From CAVUAT01 sp963848045 (GTDB taxonomy: Bacteria > Actinomycetota > Thermoleophilia > Solirubrobacterales > 70-9): a DNA stretch of 64,000 nt. The position numbers and the translations under genes are program-made. Positions 33,320 to 41,661 of this stretch are shown in pieces (the first letter of the stretch is position 1; every line of letters starts with the position of its first letter). The stretch is from the NCBI GenBank assembly GCA_963848045.1, contig CAWKCC010000003.1, positions 310,001-374,000 of the forward strand. The letters run 5' to 3'. The notes below the pieces were generated by a model, which was not told the DNA's origin, searched no databases, and saw only the letters and a program-made list of their open reading frames with translations.

Positions 33320-34051
33320 ATGCAGAAGCTCAGGATGAGCGCTGGCGCGAAGCAGGCCCACGGTGCGCACCGCGGGCGCCGTCGGGCCGAGGGCGCCGAG
33401 AACTACGCCAAGGCGATCTACCAGCTGCAGGCTCACTCGGACGAGGGTGCCGTGGGCACCGGTGCCGTTGCCGGGCGACTCGGCGTCACCCCGGCCTCAG
33501 CCTCGGCGATGCTGCGCCGGCTGGGCGACGAGGGCCTGGTCGAGCACACGCCCTACAGGGGCGTTCGGCTGACCGGCGAGGGCGAGCAGCTGGCGCTCGA
33601 GGTGATCCGCCATCACAGGCTGATCGAGCTCTTTCTCGCCGAGGTGCTGGGGATGCCCTGGGACCGAGTGCACGAGGAGGCCGAGGTGCTCGAGCACCAC
33701 ATCTCCGAGGAACTCGAGGAGCTGATCGCCGCAAAGCTGGGCGAGCCCGCTCGCGACCCGCACGGGGACCCGATCCCCAGCCGCGAGCTGAGCATCGCGG
33801 CCGACGACTCCGTGCCGCTGGCCGACCTGGAAGCTGGCCAGTCAGCGACGTTCGTAAGGGTCTCGGATCGCGACGCCGAGATGCTCCGCTACCTGGGCGA
33901 GCGCGGCATCCATCCGGGGACGCGCTTGCTCGTGCTGGGCCGCGAGCCGTTCGGGGGGCCGCTTGCCGTCGAGGTCGGCGGAAAGGAGCATGCCCTGGGC
34001 GGGGAGCTGATCGAGCGCATGCGCGTCGACGACCTGTCCGGTCGGACATGA
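33320..34051 (+). CDS. MntR/DtxR-family metal-dependent repressor
   Basis: A 243-residue regulator: winged helix (ENYAKAIYQL, VTPASASAMLRRLGDEGL), dimerisation domain, and a C-terminal FeoA/SH3-like domain as in DtxR and IdeR. Metal residues can be aligned. His99, Glu103 and His118 match the DtxR ancillary site. Glu122, Glu125 and His126 match the primary site, with Glu where DtxR has Cys102. That Glu is the MntR state and suggests manganese. At the N-terminal ligand positions it has Asn28 and Lys31 where MntR has Asp8 and Glu11. The start is ATG 33320; ORF extension upstream crosses the operator. Its stop overlaps the transporter start (ATGA), so the two form an operon. Confidence 0.82.
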   Translation: MQKLRMSAGAKQAHGAHRGRRRAEGAENYAKAIYQLQAHSDEGAVGTGAVAGRLGVTPASASAMLRRLGDEGLVEHTPYRGVRLTGEGEQLALEVIRHHRLIELFLAEVLGMPWDRVHEEAEVLEHHISEELEELIAAKLGEPARDPHGDPIPSRELSIAADDSVPLADLEAGQSATFVRVSDRDAEMLRYLGERGIHPGTRLLVLGREPFGGPLAVEVGGKEHALGGELIERMRVDDLSGRT

Positions 34052-35391
34052 GCCGCGTTCCCACCAAGGAGCCCAGGCCCCCGGCGCCCCCACTCCCGGG
34101 GGCTCCCGACGTCGAGGACGTGCTGCCCGGGGAGGCCGCCGTGGCCCGCGCCGCAAGGCGCTCGATCGAGGGGCGCTCCCGCGGACTGCGGGGGCTCTGG
34201 CCCTTCCTCGGCCCCGCGTTCATTGCCGCGGTGGCCTACATCGACCCCGGGAACTTCGCGACCAACATCACCGCCGGCGCCAAGTACGGCTACCTGCTGA
34301 TGTGGGTGGTGCTGGCCGCCAACCTGATGGCGATGGTGGTGCAGACGCAGTCGGCGAAGCTCGGCATCGCCACCGGCAAGAACCTGCCCGAGGCTTGCCG
34401 CGAGACGTATTCGCGGCGATCCTCGATCGGCCTCTGGGTGCAGGCCGAGATCGTCGCGATGGCGACCGATGTCGCCGAGGTGGTCGGCGCGGCGCTCGCC
34501 TTGAACCTCCTGTTCGGGATGCCGCTGTTCACAGGAGGACTGGTCGCCGGCGCGATCGCATTCGCGATCCTGGCCCTACAGAGGGCGGGCTTCCGGCGCC
34601 TGGAGGCGGTGATCGCCGGCCTGGTCGGCATCGTCGTGGCGGGCTTCGTCTTCGAGATCTTCGCCGCGGCGCCCGATGGCGCCGCGGCGCTGGAAGGGCT
34701 CCTGGTGCCGCGCCTCGGCGACACGGAGAGCATCCTGCTGGCCACCGGCATCATCGGGGCCACGGTGATGCCCCACGTCATCTACCTCCATTCTGCCCTC
34801 ACCCAGCGGCGGGTGGTGGGACGCACCGATGCCGAGCGCAAGCGGATCCTGCAGTTCGAGCGCACCGACGTCGTGATCGCAATGGCCCTGGCGGGCCTGG
34901 TCAACCTCTCGATGTTGGCGATGGCCGCCGCGCTCTTCTACCAGACCGGGCTGGCGGATATCGACAGCATCGAGGGCGCATATGAGGGCCTCCGCTCCCT
35001 GGTCTCGGGCAACGCCGCGACCATCTTCGGGATCGCCCTGCTGGCCTCCGGCATCGCGTCATCGTCGGTGGGAACGATGGCCGGCCAGGTTGTGATGCAA
35101 GGGTTCATCCAGCGCCGCATCCCCGTCTTCGCCCGGCGCGCGGCGACGCTTGCGCCCGCGCTGGTGGTGCTCGCAATCGGCCTGCCTCCCACCGACGCGC
35201 TGGTGATCAGCCAGGTGGTGCTCTCCTTCGGAATCCCCTTCGCGCTGGTGCCGCTGCTGATCATCACCTCGCGGCGAGGCGTGATGGGGTCGCTGGTCAA
35301 CCCACCCTGGCTGACCGCGCTCACCGCGGTGATCGCGGGGATGATCATCGCCCTCAACGCCTTTCTGCTGGTGCAGCTCTTCTTCGGCTGA
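34048..35391 (+). CDS. mntH: Nramp-family divalent metal transporter (MntH-like)
   Basis: A 447-residue membrane protein with about 11 transmembrane segments after an N-terminal cytoplasmic tail of 45 residues rich in Pro. The transport-site motifs are present: DPGN at Asp66-Asn69 in helix 1 and MPH at Met241-His243 in helix 6. The Asp, Asn and Met are the metal ligands that select Mn2+ and Fe2+ over Ca2+ and Mg2+. It is proton-driven and sits in the cytoplasmic membrane. It overlaps the MntR-like gene by four bases and should be repressed by it when manganese or iron is plentiful. Confidence 0.9.
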   Translation: MSRVPTKEPRPPAPPLPGAPDVEDVLPGEAAVARAARRSIEGRSRGLRGLWPFLGPAFIAAVAYIDPGNFATNITAGAKYGYLLMWVVLAANLMAMVVQTQSAKLGIATGKNLPEACRETYSRRSSIGLWVQAEIVAMATDVAEVVGAALALNLLFGMPLFTGGLVAGAIAFAILALQRAGFRRLEAVIAGLVGIVVAGFVFEIFAAAPDGAAALEGLLVPRLGDTESILLATGIIGATVMPHVIYLHSALTQRRVVGRTDAERKRILQFERTDVVIAMALAGLVNLSMLAMAAALFYQTGLADIDSIEGAYEGLRSLVSGNAATIFGIALLASGIASSSVGTMAGQVVMQGFIQRRIPVFARRAATLAPALVVLAIGLPPTDALVISQVVLSFGIPFALVPLLIITSRRGVMGSLVNPPWLTALTAVIAGMIIALNAFLLVQLFFG

Positions 35392-35403
35392 CGCCGCCTT
35401 GGG

Positions 35404-35409
35404 TAGGCT
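35404..35409 (+). promoter_or_regulatory. -10 box of a leaderless gene
   Basis: TAGGCT ends six bases before the ATG at 35416, and no Shine-Dalgarno sequence is present. Confidence 0.5.
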
Positions 35410-35415
35410 TCGCGA

Positions 35416-35778
35416 ATGCCCCTGGCCAGCGAGTTCGCCGCGATCGTCGAGTCGCTCCCCGACGATTGGACCGACCTCGAGCTGGACCTGCGGATCGCCG
35501 ATGAGAGCCGCTACGTCGATGCTGCGGTGATGCTCGCCCAGTGCAACGCCCAGCCATACTCGCGCGCCGACTGGCATTGGCGAATCAATGTGGCGCACCA
35601 GTTCGGACACGCCGCTGCGGCGGAGACCGTCTGCGGGATTCTCGCCAAGCTCGACGTCGAGGGGATCGGGGGCGAGCTGCGGATTCGCGACGCGCGCGAG
35701 GGCCGCGCCGAGATCGTGCAGATGTGGGGGCGCCCCGAGAGCATTCGCCGCGAGTTCCGCCAGCGCCGCAGCCTCTAG
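35416..35778 (+). CDS. Hypothetical protein
   Basis: A 120-residue soluble protein with a Trp-rich central part (DWTDLELDLRI, ADWHWRINVAHQFGH) and a basic C-terminus (RREFRQRRSL). It looks like a compact alpha/beta domain. I do not recognise the family. It is transcribed from its own TAGGCT promoter and is followed 30 bases later by a receiver-like protein gene with its own promoter. Confidence 0.6.
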   Translation: MPLASEFAAIVESLPDDWTDLELDLRIADESRYVDAAVMLAQCNAQPYSRADWHWRINVAHQFGHAAAAETVCGILAKLDVEGIGGELRIRDAREGRAEIVQMWGRPESIRREFRQRRSL

Positions 35779-35795
35779 CCCGGGCCCGCAGGGGG

Positions 35796-35801
35796 TACCT
35801 T
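35796..35801 (+). promoter_or_regulatory. -10 box that decides the start at 35809
   Basis: TACCTT ends seven bases before ATG 35809 and overlaps a possible TTG start at 35800, which makes the TTG unlikely to be used from this promoter. Confidence 0.45.
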
Positions 35802-35808
35802 GCCGGAC

Positions 35809-36126
35809 ATGGCACGCGTCGCGGCGATCGTCGCCGACCTGATGCTGGCGAGTCGGGTGAGCACCTCCCTGGTCGCTGCCGGCCACGAGGTCGAGCAGAT
35901 GGGGGCGCTTCCCGGGGAGCTCGACGCTGTGGACCTCGTCGTGGCCGACCTCGACGCTGTTGCCCCCGAGCGGCTGGGCGGGGTCGGGGTGCCGGTGATC
36001 GGCTTCTATCAGCACACCGACACCGAGACCAAGGCTCGTGCGGACGCCGCCGGCCTGGAACTGGCGGTCCCGCGCTCGCGCATGGTTCGGGAGCTGCCCG
36101 ACCTGGTCGACGGCCTGCTGCGTTGA
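35809..36126 (+). CDS. Short receiver-like alpha/beta protein
   Basis: A 105-residue protein of alternating strands and helices: VAAIVADLMLASRVSTSL, AVDLVVADLDAVAPERL, GVPVIGFYQHTDTETKARADAAG and VPRSRMVRELPDLVDGL. The order resembles a truncated response-regulator receiver, with Asp residues in the DLVVADLDA strand where phosphorylation would occur. There is no output domain and no kinase nearby. It may instead be a general flavodoxin-like fold. ATG 35809 is used because of the TACCTT box. The function is unknown. Confidence 0.6.
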   Translation: MARVAAIVADLMLASRVSTSLVAAGHEVEQMGALPGELDAVDLVVADLDAVAPERLGGVGVPVIGFYQHTDTETKARADAAGLELAVPRSRMVRELPDLVDGLLR

Positions 36127-36179
36127 GGACGGCGGGGCACTTGCATCCCGGCGCAGGCGGCCGCTGATAGACCAGGGAC

Positions 36180-37289
36180 CTAGGGGTTGAGCGGCTCGGG
36201 GGTGGGATCGGGGCCGGTCGGGACCTCGACGGGGGGTAGGGGCTCGAGCTCGGCGGTGCAGAACGCGAGCAGCTCCGACGAAACGCCCTCACCGAGAACT
36301 TCCCTTTCGAGCTCGGCCGGCGTGCCCTCGAGCACCCCGTTCCGGCCCGCCCACTTCAGCCAGTCGGAGAAGGCGACGTCGTCGATCGCGACGGTGTCGT
36401 TGTCGCGACCCTCGCGGGAGAAGGCGCCGCCGGCCACCAGCTCCGCAAGCTGCGCGTCCTGGGTACCGGCGAGGGCCGCGGGGATCTCGGCGAGCAGGTC
36501 GTCGAGGGCGCCATTGGGGTCGTCCTCGAGCACGTCGTAGCCGCGCTCCAGGCCCCTCAGCAGGCGGCAGGCGTCTCCGTTGCGCCTGGCGCCCTGGACC
36601 TCGGCGAAGGGTGCGACCAGGACCAGCTCGGGGTAGCGCGGGGCGCCCAGCTCGTCCACGCGGAACTCGCGCACCGGCGTCCCCTGCTGTCGCAGCGCGA
36701 CGCCCTCGGAGCTCCAGAAGGCGGTGGCGGCGTCGAGCGTTCCCGCGGCAAGCAGCGGCACGGCCTGGAAGCCGATCGCCTGCCTGGTGACCTCCCCGGG
36801 CCGGACGCCCCCCGAGGCGAGCACGGTGTCGAGCACGGCGTCGTCCGACGGGACGCCGGTTACTCCCACCGTTGCCCCCGCGAGGTCGGCCGGCGTGCGG
36901 ACCTCCGCTCCGTCGGCGGCGATCACCGCGGCCAGCGGCCGTTGCACGATCGCGCCGATCGCGGTCAGCTCGAGGCCACGCTGCCGGGCAACCCCGAGGT
37001 CGTTGATGTCGAGAATGGCGAAATCGGCGCGCCCGGCCTCCAGCAGCTTCGCCGCGTCGGCGCTGCTCCCCGGCTGCTGGATCTTCAGGGCGAGGCTCTC
37101 GTCGTCGAAGTAGCCGCGGGCCTGGGCGGAGTAGATGCCGGCGTGCACCGCGTTGGGCTGGAAGTCCAGCACCAGGGTCGCCGAGCTCGGCCTCGCCCCC
37201 TCGGGCGCGCCCGGTTCGTTGCCGTCATCGCCGCAGGCGACCAGAACGAGCAGCGATGCGGCCGCCAGCAGCGCAACGACGACCTTCAT
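36180..37289 (-). CDS. ABC transporter substrate-binding lipoprotein, NMT1/ThiY-like
   Basis: A 369-residue lipoprotein. Signal sequence VVVALLAAASLLVLVAC gives the lipobox LVAC. The mature part has the NMT1/THI5 pattern: LVLDFQPNAVHAGIYSAQARGYF, then SSADAAKLLEAGRADFAILD, a TPADLAGATVGVTG strand and FWSSEGVALRQQG. Members bind pyrimidine precursors, taurine or similar small molecules outside the membrane and hand them to an ABC permease. No permease or ATPase gene is in the neighbourhood, so the partner is elsewhere. TAGGGT (37299-37304) lies nine bases before the ATG. Confidence 0.82.
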   Translation of the reverse strand: MKVVVALLAAASLLVLVACGDDGNEPGAPEGARPSSATLVLDFQPNAVHAGIYSAQARGYFDDESLALKIQQPGSSADAAKLLEAGRADFAILDINDLGVARQRGLELTAIGAIVQRPLAAVIAADGAEVRTPADLAGATVGVTGVPSDDAVLDTVLASGGVRPGEVTRQAIGFQAVPLLAAGTLDAATAFWSSEGVALRQQGTPVREFRVDELGAPRYPELVLVAPFAEVQGARRNGDACRLLRGLERGYDVLEDDPNGALDDLLAEIPAALAGTQDAQLAELVAGGAFSREGRDNDTVAIDDVAFSDWLKWAGRNGVLEGTPAELEREVLGEGVSSELLAFCTAELEPLPPVEVPTGPDPTPEPLNP

Positions 37290-37298
37290 CCGGCAGCG

Positions 37299-37304
37299 AC
37301 CCTA
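37299..37304 (-). promoter_or_regulatory. -10 box of the substrate-binding lipoprotein gene
   Basis: TAGGGT on the minus strand, nine bases before ATG 37289. Confidence 0.4.
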
Positions 37305-37375
37305 CGGTAATTGCGGCTAGACTGGCGCCGCTCCGCAGGAGAGCACCAACCGAGATACGAGGAGGTCGCTTCATC

Positions 37376-38269
37376 GTGCAAGACCGAGGTCTCGCCGCCT
37401 ACATCGCAGAGCTGATCGGCACGATGCTGCTGGTCTTCGTCATCACGAGTGTCTTCGTGCTCTATGTCGCCGCCGGCCAGAACGCCACCTTCGGTTCAGA
37501 CTTCGCCGTCGTCGGACTCGTGAACGCCTTCGTCCTGTTCGCGCTGATCGCCAGCATCGGGATCGCGAGCGGGGGGCACTTCAACCCGGCCGTGACGGTC
37601 GCCTTCATGACGCTTCGGCGCATGGATCCCGTGGACGGGATCGTCTACATCCTCGCCCAGCTCTCGGGCGGCGTGCTGGGCGCGCTGCTCACCAAGGGAC
37701 TGCTCGAGGACGAGGGTCGCGCCTCCGACTACGGTTCCGCGCAGCCCAGCGACCTGATCGGCGGCGCCTTGCAGGCCGGCATCGTGGAAGCGCTCGGCGC
37801 CTTCATGCTGGTCATGGTGGTGCTGGCGGTCGCCCTCAACCCGAGCGCGCGCAAGCACTGGGCGCCGCTCGCGATCGGCGCCAGCCTGGGCTTCCTGGTG
37901 ATGGTCTTCGGCCCGCTGACGGGCGGCTCGTTCAACCCGGCCCGCTGGTTCGGCCCGGCTCTGGTCAGCGGGGAGTTCATCGACTCCCTCGCCTACATCA
38001 TCGGGCCGGTCGTCGGAGCCCTCGCCGCGGTGGCCGTGTTCAAGTTCGTGATCGAGCCCTCGAGCGGCCCGGCCCAGGAGTTCGCGGACGAGATCGCCCC
38101 GCGCGGTCCGGCTCCGCCCGCCGGTGAGGCTCCCAACCTGCGCCAGCAGCATGGCGGCTCGTCGGGGTCCGGCTCGGGCGGCTCAGGCGGCTCGAGCGGC
38201 TCAGGCGGCTCGAGCGGCTCAGGCGGGCCCCCGCCCTCCAACCCGCCTGGGGGCATCCTCGGCGGTTAG
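37376..38269 (+). CDS. MIP-family channel (aquaporin or glycerol facilitator)
   Basis: A 297-residue protein with six transmembrane segments and the two NPA boxes at Asn70 (GGHFNPAVT) and Asn187 (GGSFNPARW). Position after the first helix and the NPA pair place it in the aquaporin superfamily; the GGSFNPAR version is typical of water-selective members. The C-terminal 60 residues are a Gly/Ser/Pro tail outside the membrane core. Start GTG 37376 follows GAGGAGG (37359-37365) with a 10-base gap, and a TAGACT box lies at 37318-37323. A strong hairpin terminator lies after the stop. Confidence 0.85.
   Translation: MQDRGLAAYIAELIGTMLLVFVITSVFVLYVAAGQNATFGSDFAVVGLVNAFVLFALIASIGIASGGHFNPAVTVAFMTLRRMDPVDGIVYILAQLSGGVLGALLTKGLLEDEGRASDYGSAQPSDLIGGALQAGIVEALGAFMLVMVVLAVALNPSARKHWAPLAIGASLGFLVMVFGPLTGGSFNPARWFGPALVSGEFIDSLAYIIGPVVGALAAVAVFKFVIEPSSGPAQEFADEIAPRGPAPPAGEAPNLRQQHGGSSGSGSGGSGGSSGSGGSSGSGGPPPSNPPGGILGG
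38180..38231 (+). repeat. 18-bp tandem repeat coding for a Gly/Ser tail
   Basis: Two full copies (38180-38197, 38198-38215) and a partial copy of GGCTCAGGCGGCTCGAGC inside the MIP channel gene. The unit encodes Gly/Ser and could change length by slippage without a frameshift. Confidence 0.7.
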
Positions 38270-38290
38270 CGCCCCGATGCAACGGGTCTA

Positions 38291-38318
38291 GCGAGCGCCC
38301 GCCTCGGCGGGCGCTCGC
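38291..38318. terminator. Bidirectional hairpin terminator
   Basis: A 13-bp perfect stem (GCGAGCGCCCGCC with GGCGGGCGCTCGC) around a two-base centre, 21 bases after the channel gene and 13 bases after the convergent SHOCT gene. It can serve both strands. Confidence 0.75.
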
Positions 38319-38331
38319 CGTTCCGGGGCGC

Positions 38332-38595
38332 TCAGCCCAGCAGCTTGGCCTTCTGGGCGGCGAACTCCTCGTCGGTCAGCACGCCGCTCTTATGCAGCTC
38401 GCCGAGCTCCTTGAGTTGCTCGATCGGGTCAGCAGCCGGTGCTGCGGCTGGGGCCGCCGGGGCCTGCTGAGGCTCCGCCGCCTGTTCCTGCTGTGCCCAG
38501 CGGGCGTTCTGGCGACGGGCCACGCGGCCGCTGACCGCGGTCGCCGTTCCGGCCACGACGGCTGTTCTCGCGACACCTCTCACCAATCCTGGCAT
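38332..38595 (-). CDS. SHOCT-domain protein
   Basis: An 87-residue protein. A small hydrophobic, Ala/Val-rich N-terminal segment with RTAVVAGTATAVSGRVARRQ is followed by an Ala/Pro/Gln linker and the C-terminal SHOCT motif (IEQLKELGELHKSGVLTDEEF). SHOCT is a short helical pair found at the ends of many bacterial membrane-linked proteins; it probably mediates oligomerisation. It lies downstream of, and on the same strand as, the next gene (38621-39058), a gap of 25 bases. Confidence 0.85.
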   Translation of the reverse strand: MPGLVRGVARTAVVAGTATAVSGRVARRQNARWAQQEQAAEPQQAPAAPAAAPAADPIEQLKELGELHKSGVLTDEEFAAQKAKLLG

Positions 38596-38620
38596 TGCCT
38601 GCTCCCTTCGCTCGTTGGGA

Positions 38621-39058
38621 CTAGGCCTCGGCGGCGTCCAGCGCCGCGAGGATCGCCTGCACGGGGACTCGCCCGCTGGCGACCAGCTGGCCGCCCGATC
38701 GCCGCACCGCGGCGGCGAATGGTGCCGCCCAGCGGTTCTCGTAGACGAGCAGCGCGGCGGAGGTGCCCGGGTCGAGCGCCTCGCCCGCCTCGCTGATGTC
38801 GTCCTCGGAGAGCAGCCCCGAGGAGGCGCCCTCGAAGACCTTCAGCTCCTCGACTTGCTCGCCGAGGTCGGAGATCTCCACTCCGGCCACTGACCCGTCC
38901 TCGCCCTTGGCGATGAAGGCGAGATCGAGAATGCGAATCAGCCCGCGGTCCACCAGGTCGAGCAGCAGCGGCGCCGCCTCGCCGGTCGGCTGCCGACCCG
39001 GCCACTCGACGACGATGTAGTCCACGGGGCCCATCTCTTCAAGCTCGTCAGCGCTCAA
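38621..39058 (-). CDS. DUF1269/DUF6325-like conserved protein
   Basis: A 145-residue soluble protein with GPVDYIVVEWPGRQP, the strand GLIRILDLAFIAKGEDGSV, an acidic helix pair and ALLVYENRWAAPFAAAVRRSGGQLVASGRVP. This is the pattern of DUF1269/DUF6325-type proteins that often sit next to SHOCT-domain genes in actinobacteria, as here. The start is TTG 39058 because GAGGAG lies seven bases before it; the ORF extends upstream without motifs. The biochemical role is unknown, often tied to stress. Confidence 0.7.
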   Translation of the reverse strand: MSADELEEMGPVDYIVVEWPGRQPTGEAAPLLLDLVDRGLIRILDLAFIAKGEDGSVAGVEISDLGEQVEELKVFEGASSGLLSEDDISEAGEALDPGTSAALLVYENRWAAPFAAAVRRSGGQLVASGRVPVQAILAALDAAEA

Positions 39059-39106
39059 ATTCCGGCTCCTCTCATCTAATCCATCTCTCACGCAGCAACG
39101 GCGATC

Positions 39107-39126
39107 GCCGGTGATCCGACCGGCGC
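39107..39126. promoter_or_regulatory. Inverted repeat upstream of cydA
   Basis: CGCCGGT-gatccg-ACCGGCG, a perfect 7-bp inverted repeat in the 175-base divergent region before cydA. It may be an operator for a redox or oxygen regulator; no matching regulator gene is in the window. Confidence 0.4.
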
Positions 39127-39233
39127 AGTCTATGAGATGGCGGAGCCCCGGACGTCGGCTCGGTCCACCTGCCCCGCATGCGAACATCACGAGGAGATGA
39201 CGGTCCGCATCAGGAGGGGGGGCAGCTGAGGCG

Positions 39234-40622
39234 ATGAGCGTGTTGATCGCCGCCAACGAACTGCTCGCCGCGCGCGAGCAGATGGCCTTCACCCTGGGCT
39301 TCCACATCATCCTCGCCTGCTTTGGGGTCGCGTTCCCGGCGATCATGCTGATCGCCAACTACATCGGGCTGCGACGCGAGGACCCGGTCGCGCTCGAGTT
39401 GGCACAGCGCTGGTCGAAGGTCGCGGCGGTGCTGTTCGCGGTGGGCGCCGTGACCGGCACAGTGCTCTCCTTCGAGTTCGGGCTGCTGTGGCCGGAGTTC
39501 ACGCGTCGCTTCGGCGACGTGTTCGGGGTGCTGTTCGCGATCGAGGGGATCTTCTTCTTCCTCGAGGCGATCTTCATCGCGATCTACATCTACGGCTGGA
39601 AGCGCCTCTCGGGATGGGCCCACTTCTGGACGGGCGTGCCGATCGTGATCTGCGGGATCGGCGGCGCCTTCTCGGTCGTCGCGGTCAACTCCTGGATGAA
39701 CCAGCCGCAGGGCTTCACGCTCGGCGCCGACGGCGTCGTCACGGACGTGGATCCGCTCAAGGTGATCTTCAACGGAGCGGTCCCGTACGAGGTCCCCCAC
39801 ATGATCCTCGCCGCGTACCTGGTCGCCGCCTTCATGATCGCCTCGGTCTATGCGGTCGGGATGCTGCGCGGCCGGCGCGACCGCCATCACCGCCTAGGCC
39901 TGCTGATCCCGCTGACGGTCGGCTGCGTCCTCGCGCCGATCCAGTTCATCGTCGGCGACGCTGCGGCTCGGGCGATCGCCGACGACCAGCCGATCAAGTT
40001 CGCCTCGATCGAGTGCGTGAGGGAGACCTCCACCGACGTCACCGAGTACCTCGGCGGCCGTTGCACGGATGAGGGGGTGAAGGGGGGGATCGGCATCCCG
40101 GGCCTCGACTCATTTCTGGTCGGGTTCAGCACCGACACGGAGGTGGTCGGCTATGACACCGTGCCCGCCGCAGACCAGCCGAATGCGAAGACGCTGCTGC
40201 ACCTCTCCTTCGACCTGATGGTTGGGATCGGCAGCGCGCTGATCGGCCTCGGCCTCTGGTTCGGGATCGCCTGGTGGCGGCGCAGGGACATCCCGGGAAC
40301 ACCCTGGTTTCTGCGCGCCGTTGCGATCTCGGGTGTGGCCACGATCGCGGCGATGGAGGCCGGTTGGATCGTGACCGAGGTGGGTCGCCAGCCGTGGATC
40401 GTCTACGAGCTGATGCGGGTTGAGGACGCCGTCACCGGCGCCAGTGGCGTCTGGTTCACCTTCGCGGCGTCGCTGGTGCTCTACACGGCCCTCGGGATCG
40501 GGACGGTCCTGGTGCTGAGGGCGATGGCGCGACGCTGGCGCGAGCCCGGTGATGACGATCTGAGCGTTCCATACGGACCGTCGGAGAAGGCCTCGGCGGC
40601 GGGCGGAGCGCGGGAGAGATGA
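39234..40622 (+). CDS. cydA: Cytochrome bd-type quinol oxidase subunit I
   Basis: A 462-residue membrane protein. Expected haem ligands are visible: His24 in TLGFHIILA and His189 in YEVPHMIL. Glu104 and Glu111 are in the FAIEGIFFFLEAIF helix, and the late GRQPW motif is present. The quinol loop is short, as in the cyanide-insensitive oxidase branch. The enzyme oxidises quinol and reduces oxygen to water without pumping protons. Its end overlaps cydB by four bases. AGGAGG (39212-39217) is rather far from the ATG and GAGG (39228-39231) rather close. No small CydX-like gene and no cydCD are in the window. Confidence 0.92.
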   Translation: MSVLIAANELLAAREQMAFTLGFHIILACFGVAFPAIMLIANYIGLRREDPVALELAQRWSKVAAVLFAVGAVTGTVLSFEFGLLWPEFTRRFGDVFGVLFAIEGIFFFLEAIFIAIYIYGWKRLSGWAHFWTGVPIVICGIGGAFSVVAVNSWMNQPQGFTLGADGVVTDVDPLKVIFNGAVPYEVPHMILAAYLVAAFMIASVYAVGMLRGRRDRHHRLGLLIPLTVGCVLAPIQFIVGDAAARAIADDQPIKFASIECVRETSTDVTEYLGGRCTDEGVKGGIGIPGLDSFLVGFSTDTEVVGYDTVPAADQPNAKTLLHLSFDLMVGIGSALIGLGLWFGIAWWRRRDIPGTPWFLRAVAISGVATIAAMEAGWIVTEVGRQPWIVYELMRVEDAVTGASGVWFTFAASLVLYTALGIGTVLVLRAMARRWREPGDDDLSVPYGPSEKASAAGGARER

Positions 40623-41659
40623 GCAAGGCAGATGCCGTCGCGGGGGTGCTCTGGGTGGGCGTGACCTTCTACGCGGTCTTCGGGGGCGCCGACTTCGGCG
40701 CCGGCTTCTGGTCGCTGTTCGCCGGGCGGGGCGAGCGGGCCGAGCGGCGGCGGACCCTGATCGACTGGGCGATCGGACCCGTCTGGGAGTCCAACCACGT
40801 CTGGCTGATCTTCGTGCTGGTGGTCTTGTGGACGGCGTTCTCCGTGGCCTTCTCGTCGGTCTTCTCGACCCTGTTCATCCCGCTCAGCCTGGCGGCGCTG
40901 GGAATCGTGCTGCGCGGCTCGGGCTTCGCCTTCCAGAAGCTCGCGGCGGGCGAGCGCGAGCGCAGGGTCTCCCGAACCCTGTTCGGCGTCTCGTCCTTCC
41001 TGACCCCGTTCTTCATGGGCACCGTGGTCGGAGCGATCGCCTCGGGGAGGGTGCCGATCGGCAACGCCGCGGGCGCCCCATGGACAAGCTGGGTCAACGC
41101 CGTCTCGCTGTTGACGGGGGCCCTGTTCGTGGCGACGAGCGTCTATCTGGCCGCTGTGTTCCTGATCAGTGACGCCCGGCGCGCCCATGCCCCAGAGCTG
41201 GAGCGGGAGTTCTCCGTGCGCGCGCTGGGCGCCGGGCTGGTGGCGGGGGCGATCGCCGCGGTCGGCATTCTCGTGTTCCGTGATGACGCCCGCTACGTCT
41301 TTGACGGCCTGGTGGACGAGGCCCTGCCGCTGGTCATCCTCTCCGCACTCTGCGGCCTGGGCGCGCTCGTGCTGCTGTACCGGCGCTCGCACCGGGGTGT
41401 GCGCGAGCTCGCGGTCGGCGCGGTGGTGGCAATGATCTGGGGCTGGGGGGTGGCGCAGTACCCCTACCTGCTGCCTGAGGTCCTGACGATCGACGAGGGC
41501 GCGGGCGCCTCCGACACCCTGACCGAGGTGCTGATCGTGTTCGCCGTCGCCGTGCTGCTCGTGCTGCCGGCGCTGGGGCTGCTCTACACACTCACCCAGC
41601 GCAGCATGCTCGAGGACGAGGAGGAGCTGCCGCCGCCCGCGAGCGCGGGCCGCGGCTGA
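40619..41659 (+). CDS. cydB: Cytochrome bd-type quinol oxidase subunit II
   Basis: A 346-residue membrane protein with about eight hydrophobic segments. The N-terminal FYAVFGGADFGAGFW and WESNHVWLIFVLVVLWTAF are the CydB hallmarks, followed by VLRGSGFAF. It packs against CydA. Its ATG overlaps the CydA stop codon (ATGA). The stop is two bases before the convergent MFS gene stop. Confidence 0.9.
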   Translation: MSKADAVAGVLWVGVTFYAVFGGADFGAGFWSLFAGRGERAERRRTLIDWAIGPVWESNHVWLIFVLVVLWTAFSVAFSSVFSTLFIPLSLAALGIVLRGSGFAFQKLAAGERERRVSRTLFGVSSFLTPFFMGTVVGAIASGRVPIGNAAGAPWTSWVNAVSLLTGALFVATSVYLAAVFLISDARRAHAPELEREFSVRALGAGLVAGAIAAVGILVFRDDARYVFDGLVDEALPLVILSALCGLGALVLLYRRSHRGVRELAVGAVVAMIWGWGVAQYPYLLPEVLTIDEGAGASDTLTEVLIVFAVAVLLVLPALGLLYTLTQRSMLEDEEELPPPASAGRG

Positions 41660-41661
41660 GC

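Noticed and set aside
35800..35808. TTG start for the receiver-like gene
   Set aside because: It overlaps the TACCTT box, and ATG 35809 has the usual spacing.
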